From: Xanthomonas translucens pv. cerealis
Lineage (GTDB): Bacteria > Pseudomonadota > Gammaproteobacteria > Xanthomonadales > Xanthomonadaceae
DNA length: 64,000 nucleotides
Direction: 5' to 3'
Assembly: GCF_006838285.1 (NCBI RefSeq)
Contig: NZ_CP038228.1
Coordinates: 930,001-994,000 of the forward strand
Within the stretch, counting starts at the first letter, position 1. Each line of letters opens with the position of its first letter. The notes beneath the pieces are model-generated. The model was not told the DNA's origin, ran no database searches, and saw only the letters and a program-made list of their open reading frames with translations. Shown here piece after piece: positions 54,179-63,417 of the stretch. The position numbers and the translations under genes are program-made.

Positions 54179-54889
54179 TCATATACCGGAGGTGGTGCTG
54201 GTCTCGTCGCGTTTGTCGCGCGGCGGCAGCGGCTGGTCGCCGTGTACCAGGAACCACACGTTCTCGGCGATGTTGGTGGCGTGGTCGCCGATCCGTTCCA
54301 GGTTCTTGGCCATGAACAGCAGGTGCGTGCACGGGGTGATGTTGCGCGGGTCTTCCATCATGTAGGTCAGCAGTTCGCGGAACAGCGCGGTGTACTGCGC
54401 GTCCAGCAGTGCATCGCTCTGGCGCACCCGCAGCGCCGCGTCGGCGTCGTTGCTGCGGTAAGCGGTCAGCGCTTCGCGCACCTGCTGCGCGGCCAGCTTG
54501 CCGAGCTGGCGCAGGCCCAGCGTCTGCGGCATCGGCGGCGAAGTGTTCAGCGCGATCGAGCGCTTGGCCACGTTCGCGGCGTAGTCGCCGATGCGCTCGA
54601 TGTCGGCCGGGATGCGCAGGCCGGCGAGGATCTCGCGCAGGTCGCGGGCCATCGGTCCGCGCAGCGCCAGCCGCATCACATCGCTGCTGATCGAATGCTC
54701 CAGCGCGTCGATCGCCTCGTCGTTGACGACGATGCGCAGTGCGGCGTTGTCGTCGCGGCGCTCGACCACGTCCAGGGCCGCTTCCAGCTGCGCCACCGCG
54801 GTCTCGCCCATGCGTACGATCTCGGCGACAAGGCGCTGCTGTTCTTCGTCGTAGCTCTTCACGATGTGCTCGTTCGGCTGCGTGTTCAT
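54179..54889 (-). CDS. phoU: Phosphate regulatory protein PhoU
   Basis: PhoU links the Pst transporter to the PhoR kinase and keeps the pho regulon off when phosphate is plentiful. The 236-residue protein has two three-helix PhoU domains, each with the metal-cluster motif (ADIERIGDYAANVAKR and KNLERIGDHATNIAEN). It is last in the operon, 71 bases after pstB. Confidence 0.98.
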   Translation of the reverse strand: MNTQPNEHIVKSYDEEQQRLVAEIVRMGETAVAQLEAALDVVERRDDNAALRIVVNDEAIDALEHSISSDVMRLALRGPMARDLREILAGLRIPADIERIGDYAANVAKRSIALNTSPPMPQTLGLRQLGKLAAQQVREALTAYRSNDADAALRVRQSDALLDAQYTALFRELLTYMMEDPRNITPCTHLLFMAKNLERIGDHATNIAENVWFLVHGDQPLPPRDKRDETSTTSGI

Positions 54890-54960
54890 GTCGTAAGTCC
54901 CATGGATTCGTGAGTGTCGCCGCAGCCGTCCTGGCGGCGCGGGACTGGCATCGAAGCGTC

Positions 54961-55788
54961 TCAGCCGAAGCGACCGGTGATGTAGTCTTCGGTCTGCTGC
55001 TTGCTGGGCTGCGAGAAGATGATCTCGGTGCGGTCGTGTTCGATCAGGTCGCCCAGGTACATGAAGGCGGTGTAGTCGGACACGCGCGCGGCCTGCTGCA
55101 TGTTGTGGGTGACGATAACGATGGTGTAGTCGGTCTTCAACTCTTCGACCAGCTGCTCGATGCGGCTGGTGGAGATCGGGTCCAGCGCCGAGGTCGGCTC
55201 GTCGAGCAGCAGCACGTCCGGGCGCAAGGCCACCGCGCGGGCGATGCACAGGCGCTGCTGCTGGCCGCCGGACAGGCCCAGCGCGCTCTGCCCGAGCTTG
55301 TCCTTGACCTCGTCCCACAGCGCGCCCTGGCGCAGCGCGTGCTCGACGCGATTGGTCATGTCCGCCTTGGACAGCTTCTCGTGGTGGCGGATGCCGTAGG
55401 CGACGTTCTCGAAGATGGTCATCGGGAACGGCACCGGCTTCTGGAACACCATTCCGACCTTGCTGCGCAGGCGGTTCATCGGGTACTTCGGCGACAGGAT
55501 GTTCTCACCGTCCAGCAGCACCTCGCCGCGCGCCTCCAGCTTCGGATACAGCGCATAGATGCGGTTGAAGATGCGCAGCAGGGTCGACTTGCCGCAGCCG
55601 GACGGGCCGATCAACGCGGTGACGCGCTTTTCCGGCACCTCGATGTTGATGCCCTTCAGCGCGTGGTACTTGTCGTAATAGAAGTCCAGGCCGCGTGCGG
55701 CCACCTTGACCGGCGATGGCGCCAGCGCGGTGTGTCCGGCAGGCATGGCGATGCGGTGCATCGGTGCGGTGTTGTGCTGATCGTTCAT
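54961..55788 (-). CDS. pstB: Phosphate ABC transporter ATP-binding protein
   Basis: PstB powers phosphate import. From ATG 55788 it is 275 residues, with Walker [10 protein letters not shown], signature [14 protein letters not shown] and Walker [13 protein letters not shown]. An ATG four codons upstream is an alternative. It follows pstA by 19 bases. Confidence 0.97.
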   Translation of the reverse strand: MNDQHNTAPMHRIAMPAGHTALAPSPVKVAARGLDFYYDKYHALKGINIEVPEKRVTALIGPSGCGKSTLLRIFNRIYALYPKLEARGEVLLDGENILSPKYPMNRLRSKVGMVFQKPVPFPMTIFENVAYGIRHHEKLSKADMTNRVEHALRQGALWDEVKDKLGQSALGLSGGQQQRLCIARAVALRPDVLLLDEPTSALDPISTSRIEQLVEELKTDYTIVIVTHNMQQAARVSDYTAFMYLGDLIEHDRTEIIFSQPSKQQTEDYITGRFG

Positions 55789-55807
55789 GGCCGGTTCCAT
55801 AGGGGAC

Positions 55808-56674
55808 TCAATCGGTGGAAGTCTTGTAGCGGCGCAGCAGGCCGCGCGCGCCGAGGCTGACCAGCAGCACGAACACGGTGAGTACCAGCGCGCCGGACCA
55901 GGCCAGCTGCTGCCAACTCGGGTAGGGGCTGCCGGCGAAGGAGTTCATCACTACCGGCACGCTCGCCATCGGCTGCATCACGTTGTTGTTCCAGTACTGG
56001 TTGCCGAATGCGGTGAACAGCAGCGGCGCGGTCTCGCCGCTGATCCGCGCCAGCGCCAGCAGCACGCCGGTGACGATGCCGGCCGAGGCGCTGCGGTACA
56101 GCACCTGTACCGTTACCTTCCACTGCGGAATGCCGAGCGACAGCGCCGCTTCGCGCATCTGCGACGGCACCAGGCGCAGCATTTCGTCGGTGGTGCGCAC
56201 CACCACCGGCAGCACGATGAAGGCCAGCGACAGCGCGCCGGCCATCGCCGAGAAACGCCCACCGGTCTGCATCACGTACAGCGTGTACACGAACAGGCCG
56301 AGCACGATCGACGGCGCCGACAGCAGGATGTCGTTGACGAAGCGCACCACCTGGCCGGTTTTGCGCGCGTTGCCGTATTCGGCCAGCCAGGTGCCGGCGG
56401 CCACGCCCAGCGGGGTGCCGATCAGCAGCGCCAGGCCGCACATCACCGCGCTGCCGAAGAATGCGTTGGCCAGCCCGCCTTCTTCGCCCGGCGGCGGGGT
56501 CATGCGGGTGAACAGGTCGATGTTGATGCCGGCGATGCCCTTGGACAGCAGGGTCCACAGGATCCAGCCCAGGAACGCCAGCCCGAACAGCGCGGTGAGG
56601 CAGGACAGCAGCAGCGCGAACACGTTGACCACGCGGCGGCGGTTGTACAGGCGGTCGGCGATGTCGGCGGCCAT
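55808..56674 (-). CDS. pstA: Phosphate ABC transporter permease PstA
   Basis: One of two inner-membrane channel subunits. The 288-residue protein has six predicted helices and the coupling region [47 protein letters not shown]. The start codon overlaps the pstC stop by one base (TGATG). Confidence 0.97.
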   Translation of the reverse strand: MAADIADRLYNRRRVVNVFALLLSCLTALFGLAFLGWILWTLLSKGIAGINIDLFTRMTPPPGEEGGLANAFFGSAVMCGLALLIGTPLGVAAGTWLAEYGNARKTGQVVRFVNDILLSAPSIVLGLFVYTLYVMQTGGRFSAMAGALSLAFIVLPVVVRTTDEMLRLVPSQMREAALSLGIPQWKVTVQVLYRSASAGIVTGVLLALARISGETAPLLFTAFGNQYWNNNVMQPMASVPVVMNSFAGSPYPSWQQLAWSGALVLTVFVLLVSLGARGLLRRYKTSTD

Positions 56675-57648
56675 CAGTTGCCCTCCCGGCGCGACAGCTG
56701 CTGCAGCATCAGGCGGGCGATCGCCAGCACCACGAAGGTCACGATGAACAGCACGAAGCCCAGCAGCAGCAGCGCCGAGCGATAGGTTTCGGTGGCCTCG
56801 CCGAAGTCGTTGGCGATCAGCGCGGCGATGGTGGTGCCCGGTTCCAGCAGCGACGGTGACAGCCGCACCGTATTTCCGACCACGAACGCCACCGCCATGG
56901 TCTCGCCGAGCGCGCGGCCAAGGCCCAGGAAGATGCCGCCGATCACCGCCGAACGGGTGTAGGGCAGCACGATGTCCCAGCTCACTTCCCACTTGGTCGA
57001 ACCCAGCGCGTAGGCCGATTCCTTAAGGCGCGTCGGCACGGTCAGGAACACTTCGCGCATCACCGAGGAGATGAACGGAATCACCATGATCGCCAGCACG
57101 AAGCCGGCGGTGAGCAGGCCGATGCCCAACGGCGGGCCCTGGAACATCGGCCCGATCACCGGCAGCGTGCCGAGGTGGTCGTTGAGCCAGGGGGTGCCAT
57201 ATTCGGTCATCACCGGTACCAGCACGAACAGGCCCCACATGCCGTAGATGATCGACGGGATGCCGGCCAGCAGCTCGATGGCGGTGCCGATCGGGCCGCG
57301 CAGCCAGCGCGGCGACACTTCTGTGAGGAAGAACGCGATGCCGTAGCTCACCGGGACCGCGATCAGCATCGCGATCAGCGCGGTGACCAGGGTGCCGTAG
57401 ATCGGCGCCAGCGCGCCGTACTTGTTCTCGACCGGGTTCCATTCGCTGGAGTAGAAGAAGCTCAGGCCCTGCATCTGCAGCGCATGGCGTCCGCCCCACA
57501 GCATCGACAGCGCCGCGCTGGCCAGGGCGATGAGAACCAAGACGACGGTGGCGGTGAGCGTCCAGCGGAACAGACGGTCGGCACGGGCGTCGCGCAGGTC
57601 GCGTCCGCCGGGCGCCGATATCGCTTCGGGAATGACAGTGGCGTTCAT
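56674..57648 (-). CDS. pstC: Phosphate ABC transporter permease PstC
   Basis: The partner permease of PstA, 324 residues. It has six helices with the coupling loop KESAYALGSTKWEVSWDIVLPYTRSAVIGGIFLGLGRALGETMAVAFVVG. A 240-base gap without a gene separates it from pstS1. Confidence 0.97.
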   Translation of the reverse strand: MNATVIPEAISAPGGRDLRDARADRLFRWTLTATVVLVLIALASAALSMLWGGRHALQMQGLSFFYSSEWNPVENKYGALAPIYGTLVTALIAMLIAVPVSYGIAFFLTEVSPRWLRGPIGTAIELLAGIPSIIYGMWGLFVLVPVMTEYGTPWLNDHLGTLPVIGPMFQGPPLGIGLLTAGFVLAIMVIPFISSVMREVFLTVPTRLKESAYALGSTKWEVSWDIVLPYTRSAVIGGIFLGLGRALGETMAVAFVVGNTVRLSPSLLEPGTTIAALIANDFGEATETYRSALLLLGFVLFIVTFVVLAIARLMLQQLSRREGN

Positions 57649-57888
57649 GGGCTCGGTGTTTGCCGGAGCGCGCGGTGGCGCGGTCCGGTCGTTGCCGCGG
57701 CGGGAGTGGCCGCACGCGGTGGGTGGCTGCGTCGCTCCCGGGCAAGCGGGAACCCGAAAGTCCGGAATACGTGGTGCCGATCTGGCGCCCGCTGCCGCCT
57801 GCAGCGGCGCCGGGCGCGATTCGCCCGCGCGGCGCGTACCGCGTCCGCGCGCCTGCTTCCGCCGGCGAGGGCGGAAACGCGCTTGCGC

Positions 57889-58988
57889 TTACTTGAACTC
57901 TTTGGTCCAGTACGCCTCGATCTGCTGCACCAATTCCGGCGGCAGCGGCACGTAGTGCAGTTCGTTGGCCTGCGGCTGGCCCTTCTCGAACGCCCACTTG
58001 AAGAACGCCAGGGTCGCCTTGCTGCGCGCCGCATCCTTCGGCTGCTTGTGCATCAGCATGAAGTTGGTGGCGGTGATCGGCCACGCCTGCGCGCCGGCGG
58101 CGTTGGTGATGACCAGGTTGAAGTCCTTGGCGTTGGCCCAGTCGGCCGACGCGGCCGCCGCGGCGAAGCTGTCGGCGTTGGGCTGCACCCAGTTGCCGGC
58201 CGCATTCTGCAGCGAGGCGTACGGCATCTTGTTCTGCAGCGCGTAGGCCAGTTCGACGTAGCCGATCGAGCCCTTGATCTGCTGCACGTACGAGGCCACG
58301 CCTTCGTTGCCCTTGCCGCCGACGCCGCCCGGCCACTGCACCGAGGTGCCTTCGCCGACCTTGCTCTTCCACTCCGGGCTGACCTTGGACAGGTAGTTGG
58401 TGAAGTTGAAGCTGGTGCCCGAGCCGTCGGAGCGGTGCACCAGGTTGATCTTGGTGCTGGGCAGGGTGGTGCCGGGGTTCAGCGCGACGATCGCCGGATC
58501 GTTCCAGGTGGTGACCTTGCCGAGGAAGATGTCGGCCAGCACCGCGCCGGTGAGCTTCAGCTTGCCCGCTTCCATGCCGTCCATGTTGACCACCGGCACA
58601 ACCCCCCAATCGCCGAGGGGAACTGGCCGAGGCCGGCGGCTGCCAGCTCGGTGCTGTCCAGCGGCTTGTCGGAGGAGCCGAAATCGACCGTGCCGGCCTT
58701 GATCTGGGCGATGCCGCCGCCGGAGCCGATCGACTGGTAGTTGATCTTGTTGCCGGTGGCGGTGTGGTAGTCGGCCGACCACTTGGACACCAGCGGATAG
58801 ATGAAGGACGCGCCGGCGCCGGAGATCTCCGCGGCGGTCTTGGCGCCATCGGCCGGAGCGGCTGCGGGCGCACCACCTGCCGCATCGGCGGCACCCTGCG
58901 GCTTGTCGCCATTGCCCGGCTGGCAGGCAGTGACGGCGAAGGCGAGGGCCAGGGACAGAACGGCAAAGCGTGCCGGCTGCAGTTTCAT
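57889..58988 (-). pseudogene. pstS: Phosphate-binding lipoprotein PstS1, frameshifted
   Basis: The gene codes for a phosphate-binding protein in two frames. The 5' part (from ATG 58988) has a lipoprotein signal (LALAFAVTACQPG), AEISGAGASFIYPL and GSGGGIAQIKAGTVDFGSSDKPL up to QFPSAIGG. The 3' part continues VVPVVNMDGMEAGKLKL to TKEFK in another frame. The break is at a run of six G on the coding strand (58602-58607); seven would restore a full protein of about 365 residues. A homopolymer slip, a phase-variable site or a sequencing error are all possible. The 3' part is otherwise well preserved. Confidence 0.85.
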
Positions 58989-59042
58989 GGGGTCACTCCG
59001 TAGCGAAGAGGGCCGGAAGCTCCGGCGGATGCTCGCTATGAA

Positions 59043-59071
59043 ATGATGTTTTTGTTACAGCCTCATGACGC
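59043..59071 (-). promoter_or_regulatory. Pho box upstream of pstS1
   Basis: Three 7-base units in exact 11-base phase on the minus strand: GCGTCAT (59065-59071), CTGTAAC (59054-59060) and ACATCAT (59043-59049). They match the CTGTCAT-N4-CTGTCAC layout bound by PhoB. The box lies 55-83 bases before the pstS1 ATG. Confidence 0.7.
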
Positions 59072-59089
59072 GGCTACCCGTGCGTGAAA

Positions 59090-59374
59090 TTGGTCAAGGA
59101 AAACAACCGCTTCGCTCCGCTCTCCCGCGCGCGAGCGGCGGGGGGTGAGGGGAAGGGCGAAGCCGCGCGCAGTTGCGTGGAATCGCTGCGCTGGTGCTCG
59201 CGTCCTGGGTATCTGCGCGGCTCTTGTACGTCTGCCACATCCGGCACCGCTTCGCGCTCCTGCATGTCCTACGGTATCAGGCTGCTTCGCGTCCTCACCA
59301 GGCATCGCTTCCCGCCTACCCTCATCCGCCCTGCGGGCACCTTCCCCCGAAAAGGGGGCATGGTCCCGCTGGGA
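59090..59374. repeat. Extragenic repeat region with 60-bp hairpin repeat, copy 2
   Basis: The gap between pstS2 and pstS1 (58989-59446) has no gene apart from the Pho box and terminator. Its right part (59317-59374) is the reverse complement, with few changes, of 25466-25526, including CCCCCGAAAAGGGGG. Confidence 0.65.
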
Positions 59375-59381
59375 GAAGGAA

Positions 59382-59412
59382 TAAAAAACGCGGCCCCCGT
59401 GAGGGGGCCGCG
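59382..59412 (-). terminator. Terminator of pstS2
   Basis: Minus strand perfect 10-bp stem CGCGGCCCCC/GGGGGCCGCG, 4-nt loop, followed by six T residues, about 35 bases after the pstS2 stop. It would separate pstS2 from the pstS1 operon. Confidence 0.95.
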
Positions 59413-59446
59413 TCGGGTAACGATCGGCGGACAGAGAGAACGCCGA

Positions 59447-60466
59447 TCAATACTTCAGGTTGGCACTCCAGTAAGCGTCGATCTGCTTGACCAGCGCGTC
59501 CGGCAGCGGCACGTAGTCCAACTGCTTGGCCTGGGCGTCGCCGTTGGCGTAGACCCACTTGAAGAAGTCCTTGGTGGCCTTGGCGCTGGCCTGGTTCTTC
59601 GGCTGTTTGTGGACCAGGATGAAGTTGGTCGCGGTGATCGGCCAAGAAGCTTCGCCCGGGGCGTTGGTCATCACCAGGTAGAAGTCCTTGGCGTCGGCCC
59701 AGTCGGCGCTGGCGGCAGCGGCGGCGAAGCTCTCGTCGCTGGGCTGCACGAACTTGCCGGCGGCGTTCTTCATCGCGGTGTAGGCCATCTTGTTCTGCAG
59801 CGCATACGACAGCTCGACGTAGCCGATGCCGCCCTTGATCTGCTTGACGTAGGCGGCGACGCCTTCGTTGCCCTTGCCGCCGATGCCGACTGGCCACTGG
59901 ACCGCAGTGCCTTCGCCGACCTTGCTCTTCCAGTCCGGGTTGACCTTGGACAGGTAGTTGGTGAAGTTGAAGCTGGTGCCCGAACCGTCGGAGCGGTGCA
60001 CCACGGTGATCTTGGCGTCGGGCAGCTTCGCGCCCGGGTTCAGGGCGACGATCGCCGGGTCGTTCCAGGTCTTGACCTTGCCCAGGAAGATGTCGGCCAG
60101 GGTCTTGCCGTCCAGCTTCAGCGCGCCCGGGGCGATGCCTTGCACGTTGACCACCGGCACCACGCCGCCGATCACCGACGGGAACTGGGCCAGGCCGGAC
60201 GCGGCCAGCTCGTCCGGCTTGAGCGGCGCATCGGACGAACCGAAGTCGACCGTGGCCGCCTTGATCTGGGCGATACCGCCGCCGGAACCGATCGACTGAT
60301 AGTTGACCTTCTTGCCGGTGGCGGTGTTGTAGTCGGCCGACCACTTGGACATGACCGGATAGATGAACGAGGCGCCCGCGCCGGTGACATCGGCGGCGTT
60401 GGCGGCGAACACGAACGACGCGGCGACGGCGGCAGCCGCGACGCGGGATTTGAGCGAGAGGATCAC
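59447..60466 (-). CDS. pstS: Periplasmic phosphate-binding protein PstS2
   Basis: The intact paralogue. From a GTG start at 60466 (Shine-Dalgarno AGGAG eight bases before) it is 339 residues with a cleavable signal peptide (about 1-25, ending FAANA) rather than a lipobox. The binding residues sit in GAGASFIYPV, GSGGGIAQIK, RSDGSGTSFNFTNYL and VGEGTAVQWPVG. It is closely related to pstS1 and has its own Pho box and terminator. Confidence 0.97.
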   Translation of the reverse strand: MILSLKSRVAAAAVAASFVFAANAADVTGAGASFIYPVMSKWSADYNTATGKKVNYQSIGSGGGIAQIKAATVDFGSSDAPLKPDELAASGLAQFPSVIGGVVPVVNVQGIAPGALKLDGKTLADIFLGKVKTWNDPAIVALNPGAKLPDAKITVVHRSDGSGTSFNFTNYLSKVNPDWKSKVGEGTAVQWPVGIGGKGNEGVAAYVKQIKGGIGYVELSYALQNKMAYTAMKNAAGKFVQPSDESFAAAAASADWADAKDFYLVMTNAPGEASWPITATNFILVHKQPKNQASAKATKDFFKWVYANGDAQAKQLDYVPLPDALVKQIDAYWSANLKY

Positions 60467-60526
60467 GGAGGAAGCTCCTGAAGGGGGGATGCGGGGCACC
60501 GCATGCGGGCATTACATAACCGTTCG

Positions 60527-60566
60527 ATGACGGTGCCGGGGCTAGTACATGACGGAAACATGACGC
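60527..60566 (-). promoter_or_regulatory. Pho box upstream of pstS2
   Basis: Minus strand units GCGTCAT (60560-60566) and CCGTCAT (60549-60555) are 11 bases apart, and a third CCGTCAT (60527-60533) lies exactly 22 bases further. The first pair fits the PhoB consensus CTGTCAT-N4-CTGTCAT. It lies 61-100 bases before the GTG. Confidence 0.78.
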
Positions 60567-60631
60567 TGCGGTGGAGCATGGCGCCGCTGCAGCGCACGGC
60601 TTGCGCCGCGCATTGCATCGGGCCGCGGCGA

Positions 60632-61882
60632 TTACCAGTAGAACTGCGCGCGCGCTTCGAGGATGTTCGGCTTGTCGCTGACGTTGCCGCGGGTGGTGCT
60701 GCTGTACTTGCTGCTGTCCACCATCACGTAGTTCAGCGCCAGCTTGAAGTTGGAACGCCAGTACCAGTTGGCGCCGACCGTCCAGGTGCTCATCTTGCCG
60801 CCGAGTACGCCGTCGATCAGTGGTGCGCCGACCGGACGCGCGACCAGGTCGCCGTCGTTCAGATCGATGCTGTCGTAGCGCAGGCCCAGCTGCCACATGC
60901 CGCTGGCCGGCTCGTTCGGCAGCGGGGTGGTCGGCACGCCGGCCTTGTAGCCCCAGGTCTCGCCGGTGATGTTCCACACGCCGCTCAGGTACCAGCCGTC
61001 GCTGCTGTAGTTGTCGCTGGACCCATAGCGCTCGACCTTGGCGTTGTAGTACTCGCCCTGGGTCTTGAACGGGCCGCTGACCCACATCGCTTCGCCGCCG
61101 ATCACGCCGATGCGGTCGCTGTTGGTCAGGTTGCCGCTGTCGACCAGACGCACCGAGGCCAGGTCGGCGTCCGGACGTGCGCGCAGGCGCAACGTGTCGG
61201 CGTCGGTGTCGTAGTTCACGTAGCTCAGGCCGAAGTGCAGGATGTTGCCCGACGCGTTGATCGGCGCGAAGGTGCCGCGCGCGCCGTAGCCGCTGCCGTG
61301 CGCCATGTTGCGGGTCAGCTCGCGACCGAACACGCTGCCGACCACGCTCCAGTTATTGTCGCCGTAGCCGACCGCGCCACCGAGGCGACGCGACACCGCG
61401 TAGGTGTTGGTGACCGAGGCTTTGGAGATGAAGTCGTTGTTCTTGGTGCTGGACAGTTCTTCCAGGCTGTTGGGCTGCTTGTACTGGCCGATCTGCAGGA
61501 AGTTGTTGGCGTTGCCGCCGAACTTGTACTTGATGTTGTTGTCCAGGAACTTGCCGGTGCTGCGCACGGTGGTGCCATTGTTGGCCGACTCGCGCAGGAC
61601 GCTGGCGTCGTAGCCCAGGACCCACTCGTAGTTGCCCGGCCCCTTGCCCTTGGCGACCAGCTCGGCGCGGCGGATGCCGAACTCGGCGTTCTTGCCGTTG
61701 TTGCCGGTGGTGCCGTTGAGATCCTGGACGTCGTTGTCGTACCAGTTGCCGTCGGCCTGGACCAGGCCTTCGAAGGAGACTTCCGAACCGCCGATGACGT
61801 CGATGGCGATTTCTGCGTGCGCGGCAGGCGCGAACACGGCGGTGAGCACGGCTGCCGAGAGGAGGGTGCGAGACAGTTTCAT
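60632..61882 (-). CDS. oprP: Phosphate-selective porin (OprO/OprP family)
   Basis: An outer-membrane channel for phosphate uptake. The 416-residue protein has a signal peptide (about 1-23, FAPAAHA) and a barrel with alternating strands, and it ends ARAQFYW with a terminal aromatic residue. FEGLVQADGNWYDND, RRAELVAKGKGPGNYEWVLGYD and QIGQYKQPNSLEELSS are typical of the family. Its place directly upstream of pstS2 supports phosphate over other anions. Confidence 0.93.
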   Translation of the reverse strand: MKLSRTLLSAAVLTAVFAPAAHAEIAIDVIGGSEVSFEGLVQADGNWYDNDVQDLNGTTGNNGKNAEFGIRRAELVAKGKGPGNYEWVLGYDASVLRESANNGTTVRSTGKFLDNNIKYKFGGNANNFLQIGQYKQPNSLEELSSTKNNDFISKASVTNTYAVSRRLGGAVGYGDNNWSVVGSVFGRELTRNMAHGSGYGARGTFAPINASGNILHFGLSYVNYDTDADTLRLRARPDADLASVRLVDSGNLTNSDRIGVIGGEAMWVSGPFKTQGEYYNAKVERYGSSDNYSSDGWYLSGVWNITGETWGYKAGVPTTPLPNEPASGMWQLGLRYDSIDLNDGDLVARPVGAPLIDGVLGGKMSTWTVGANWYWRSNFKLALNYVMVDSSKYSSTTRGNVSDKPNILEARAQFYW

Positions 61883-61920
61883 GGGTTGCCTGGGCGGTTG
61901 GAAGATGCGCGCAGGCTAAT

Positions 61921-61950
61921 ATGTAAAGATTGCGTAAATGTGACACTTGA
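61921..61950 (-). promoter_or_regulatory. Weak Pho-box-like repeats upstream of oprP
   Basis: On the + strand GTAAA occurs twice 11 bases apart (in ATGTAAA at 61921 and GCGTAAA at 61932), followed by GTGACAC. The match to the PhoB consensus is poorer than at pstS1 and pstS2, but the 11-base phase and the gene's role make a PhoB site plausible. The rest of the 61883-62172 gap shows nothing else. Confidence 0.35.
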
Positions 61951-62172
61951 CGTACATCGACCGCGCACGCCAATGCACGCCATCGCGTCGTCTGCGCCAT
62001 TGGACGCGCCACATGTTGCGATTCGATGGCGCGCAGATGAAACGGCGCATGGCGATTGTCGCGAACAACGGCCATCACAAAGCGGGGTATCGTCTCGCTA
62101 TCGCACCATCGATCGTTCTTTTTGTGCGTTGCACCACTTGTCGGTGCCGAAAACGGTGCGTAGCGTGGAGCC

Positions 62173-62505
62173 ATGAACTCGCATGCCCGCAATCGGATGC
62201 CGACGCTCGCCGTACTGCTGCTGATCGCGCTGCTGGCGCTGATCCCGGTGTTGCGCCCGGCAGCGGCAACCCTGGTGGCTGCGGTGAACGACAGCGGCCT
62301 GATGGCAGCGCCGGAATTGCCGGCGGCGCACGCGCAGGCCGAATCGCGCGACATCGCCGATCCGCTCGACGACTACGACAGCGCAGTCGTGCTGCCGGCG
62401 CCCTGGCGGCAGGCGCGCTTGACGACGACCGGTTGGCCCGCACCAGCCGCCTGGCGCGGCGCGGGTACCCACCCGCAGCCGCGGTTGCGCCCTCCCAGCG
62501 CCTGA
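62173..62505 (+). CDS. Hypothetical single-pass membrane or exported protein
   Basis: A 110-residue frame with an N-terminal hydrophobic helix (LAVLLLIALLALIPVL, residues 12-27) and a Pro/Ala-rich remainder with ADPLDDYDSAVVLPAPWRQ. I recognise no family. It may be a signal-anchored envelope protein. There is no clear ribosome site. About 210 bases without a gene follow before the carbonic anhydrase. Confidence 0.5.
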   Translation: MNSHARNRMPTLAVLLLIALLALIPVLRPAAATLVAAVNDSGLMAAPELPAAHAQAESRDIADPLDDYDSAVVLPAPWRQARLTTTGWPAPAAWRGAGTHPQPRLRPPSA

Positions 62506-62716
62506 GCCGCTGAATCCGGACTCGCCTGGCCCACGGCCGCGGCGAGCTCGATCACCCCGATCACCGTTCCGGCATCGTCCACCCCCCCAGCGGCCATGTG
62601 ATGACGCGCTGCCGACGGCGCGGTCGCCGCGTTCCATGCCCGTTCCCCCGTTCTGCGGCATCCGCCGCGGCGACGCCTTTCCCTTTTCTCTTTTTCCTTT
62701 GTTCCGAGGTATTCCC

Positions 62717-63406
62717 ATGGACAGTCTTCTCGATGGTTTCCGCCACTTCCGCAAAGAGGTCTACCCGCGCCAGCGCGGCCTGTTCCGGCAACTGGCCGGC
62801 GGTCAGACCCCGCATACGCTGTTCATCACCTGCGCCGATTCGCGGGTGATGCCGGAACTGATGTTCGCCGCGCAGCCCGGCGAACTGTTCGTCTACCGCA
62901 ACATCGGCAATGTGGTGCCGCCGTACTCGCAGCACGTCAGCGGCGTGGTCGCGGCGATCGAGTACGCGGTGGCGGTGCTGCAGGTGAAGCACATCGTGGT
63001 CTGCGGCCACACCGACTGCGGCGCGATGAAGGCGGTGCTCAATCCCGATTCGCTGCGCGAGGTGCCGAACGTGGCCGCGTGGCTCAAGCACACCGACAGC
63101 GCGCGCCAGGTCGCCGCGCAGCACGATCATGCCGGGTACCCCGAGGACGCGCTGCACTGCCTGACCGAGGAGAACGTGGTGTCGCAGCTGGACCACCTGC
63201 GCACCCAGCCGGTGGTGGCGGCGCGGCTGGCACGCGGCGCGCTGCGGATCCATGGCTGGATCTATGACATCGCCCAAGGCGATATCCGCGCCTTCGACAC
63301 CGAGCAGGGGCGTTTCCTGCCGCTGCTGCCGGAAGAGGGCAAGCGTGCTCCCGAAGCCACCCCGCGGCCGCGCCTGGTGCCGGTCCTGCGCAACGTCGCG
63401 GTCTGA
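62717..63406 (+). CDS. Beta-class carbonic anhydrase
   Basis: It interconverts CO2 and bicarbonate. The 229-residue protein has zinc ligands Cys39, His98 and Cys101 with the Asp41-Arg43 dyad (TCADSRVMPE and VVCGHTDCGA). GAGGT seven bases before the ATG is a good ribosome site. It precedes a SulP transporter by 11 bases, a common pair in bacteria thought to import and use bicarbonate. Confidence 0.96.
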   Translation: MDSLLDGFRHFRKEVYPRQRGLFRQLAGGQTPHTLFITCADSRVMPELMFAAQPGELFVYRNIGNVVPPYSQHVSGVVAAIEYAVAVLQVKHIVVCGHTDCGAMKAVLNPDSLREVPNVAAWLKHTDSARQVAAQHDHAGYPEDALHCLTEENVVSQLDHLRTQPVVAARLARGALRIHGWIYDIAQGDIRAFDTEQGRFLPLLPEEGKRAPEATPRPRLVPVLRNVAV

Positions 63407-63417
63407 AGGAGTCGAAC

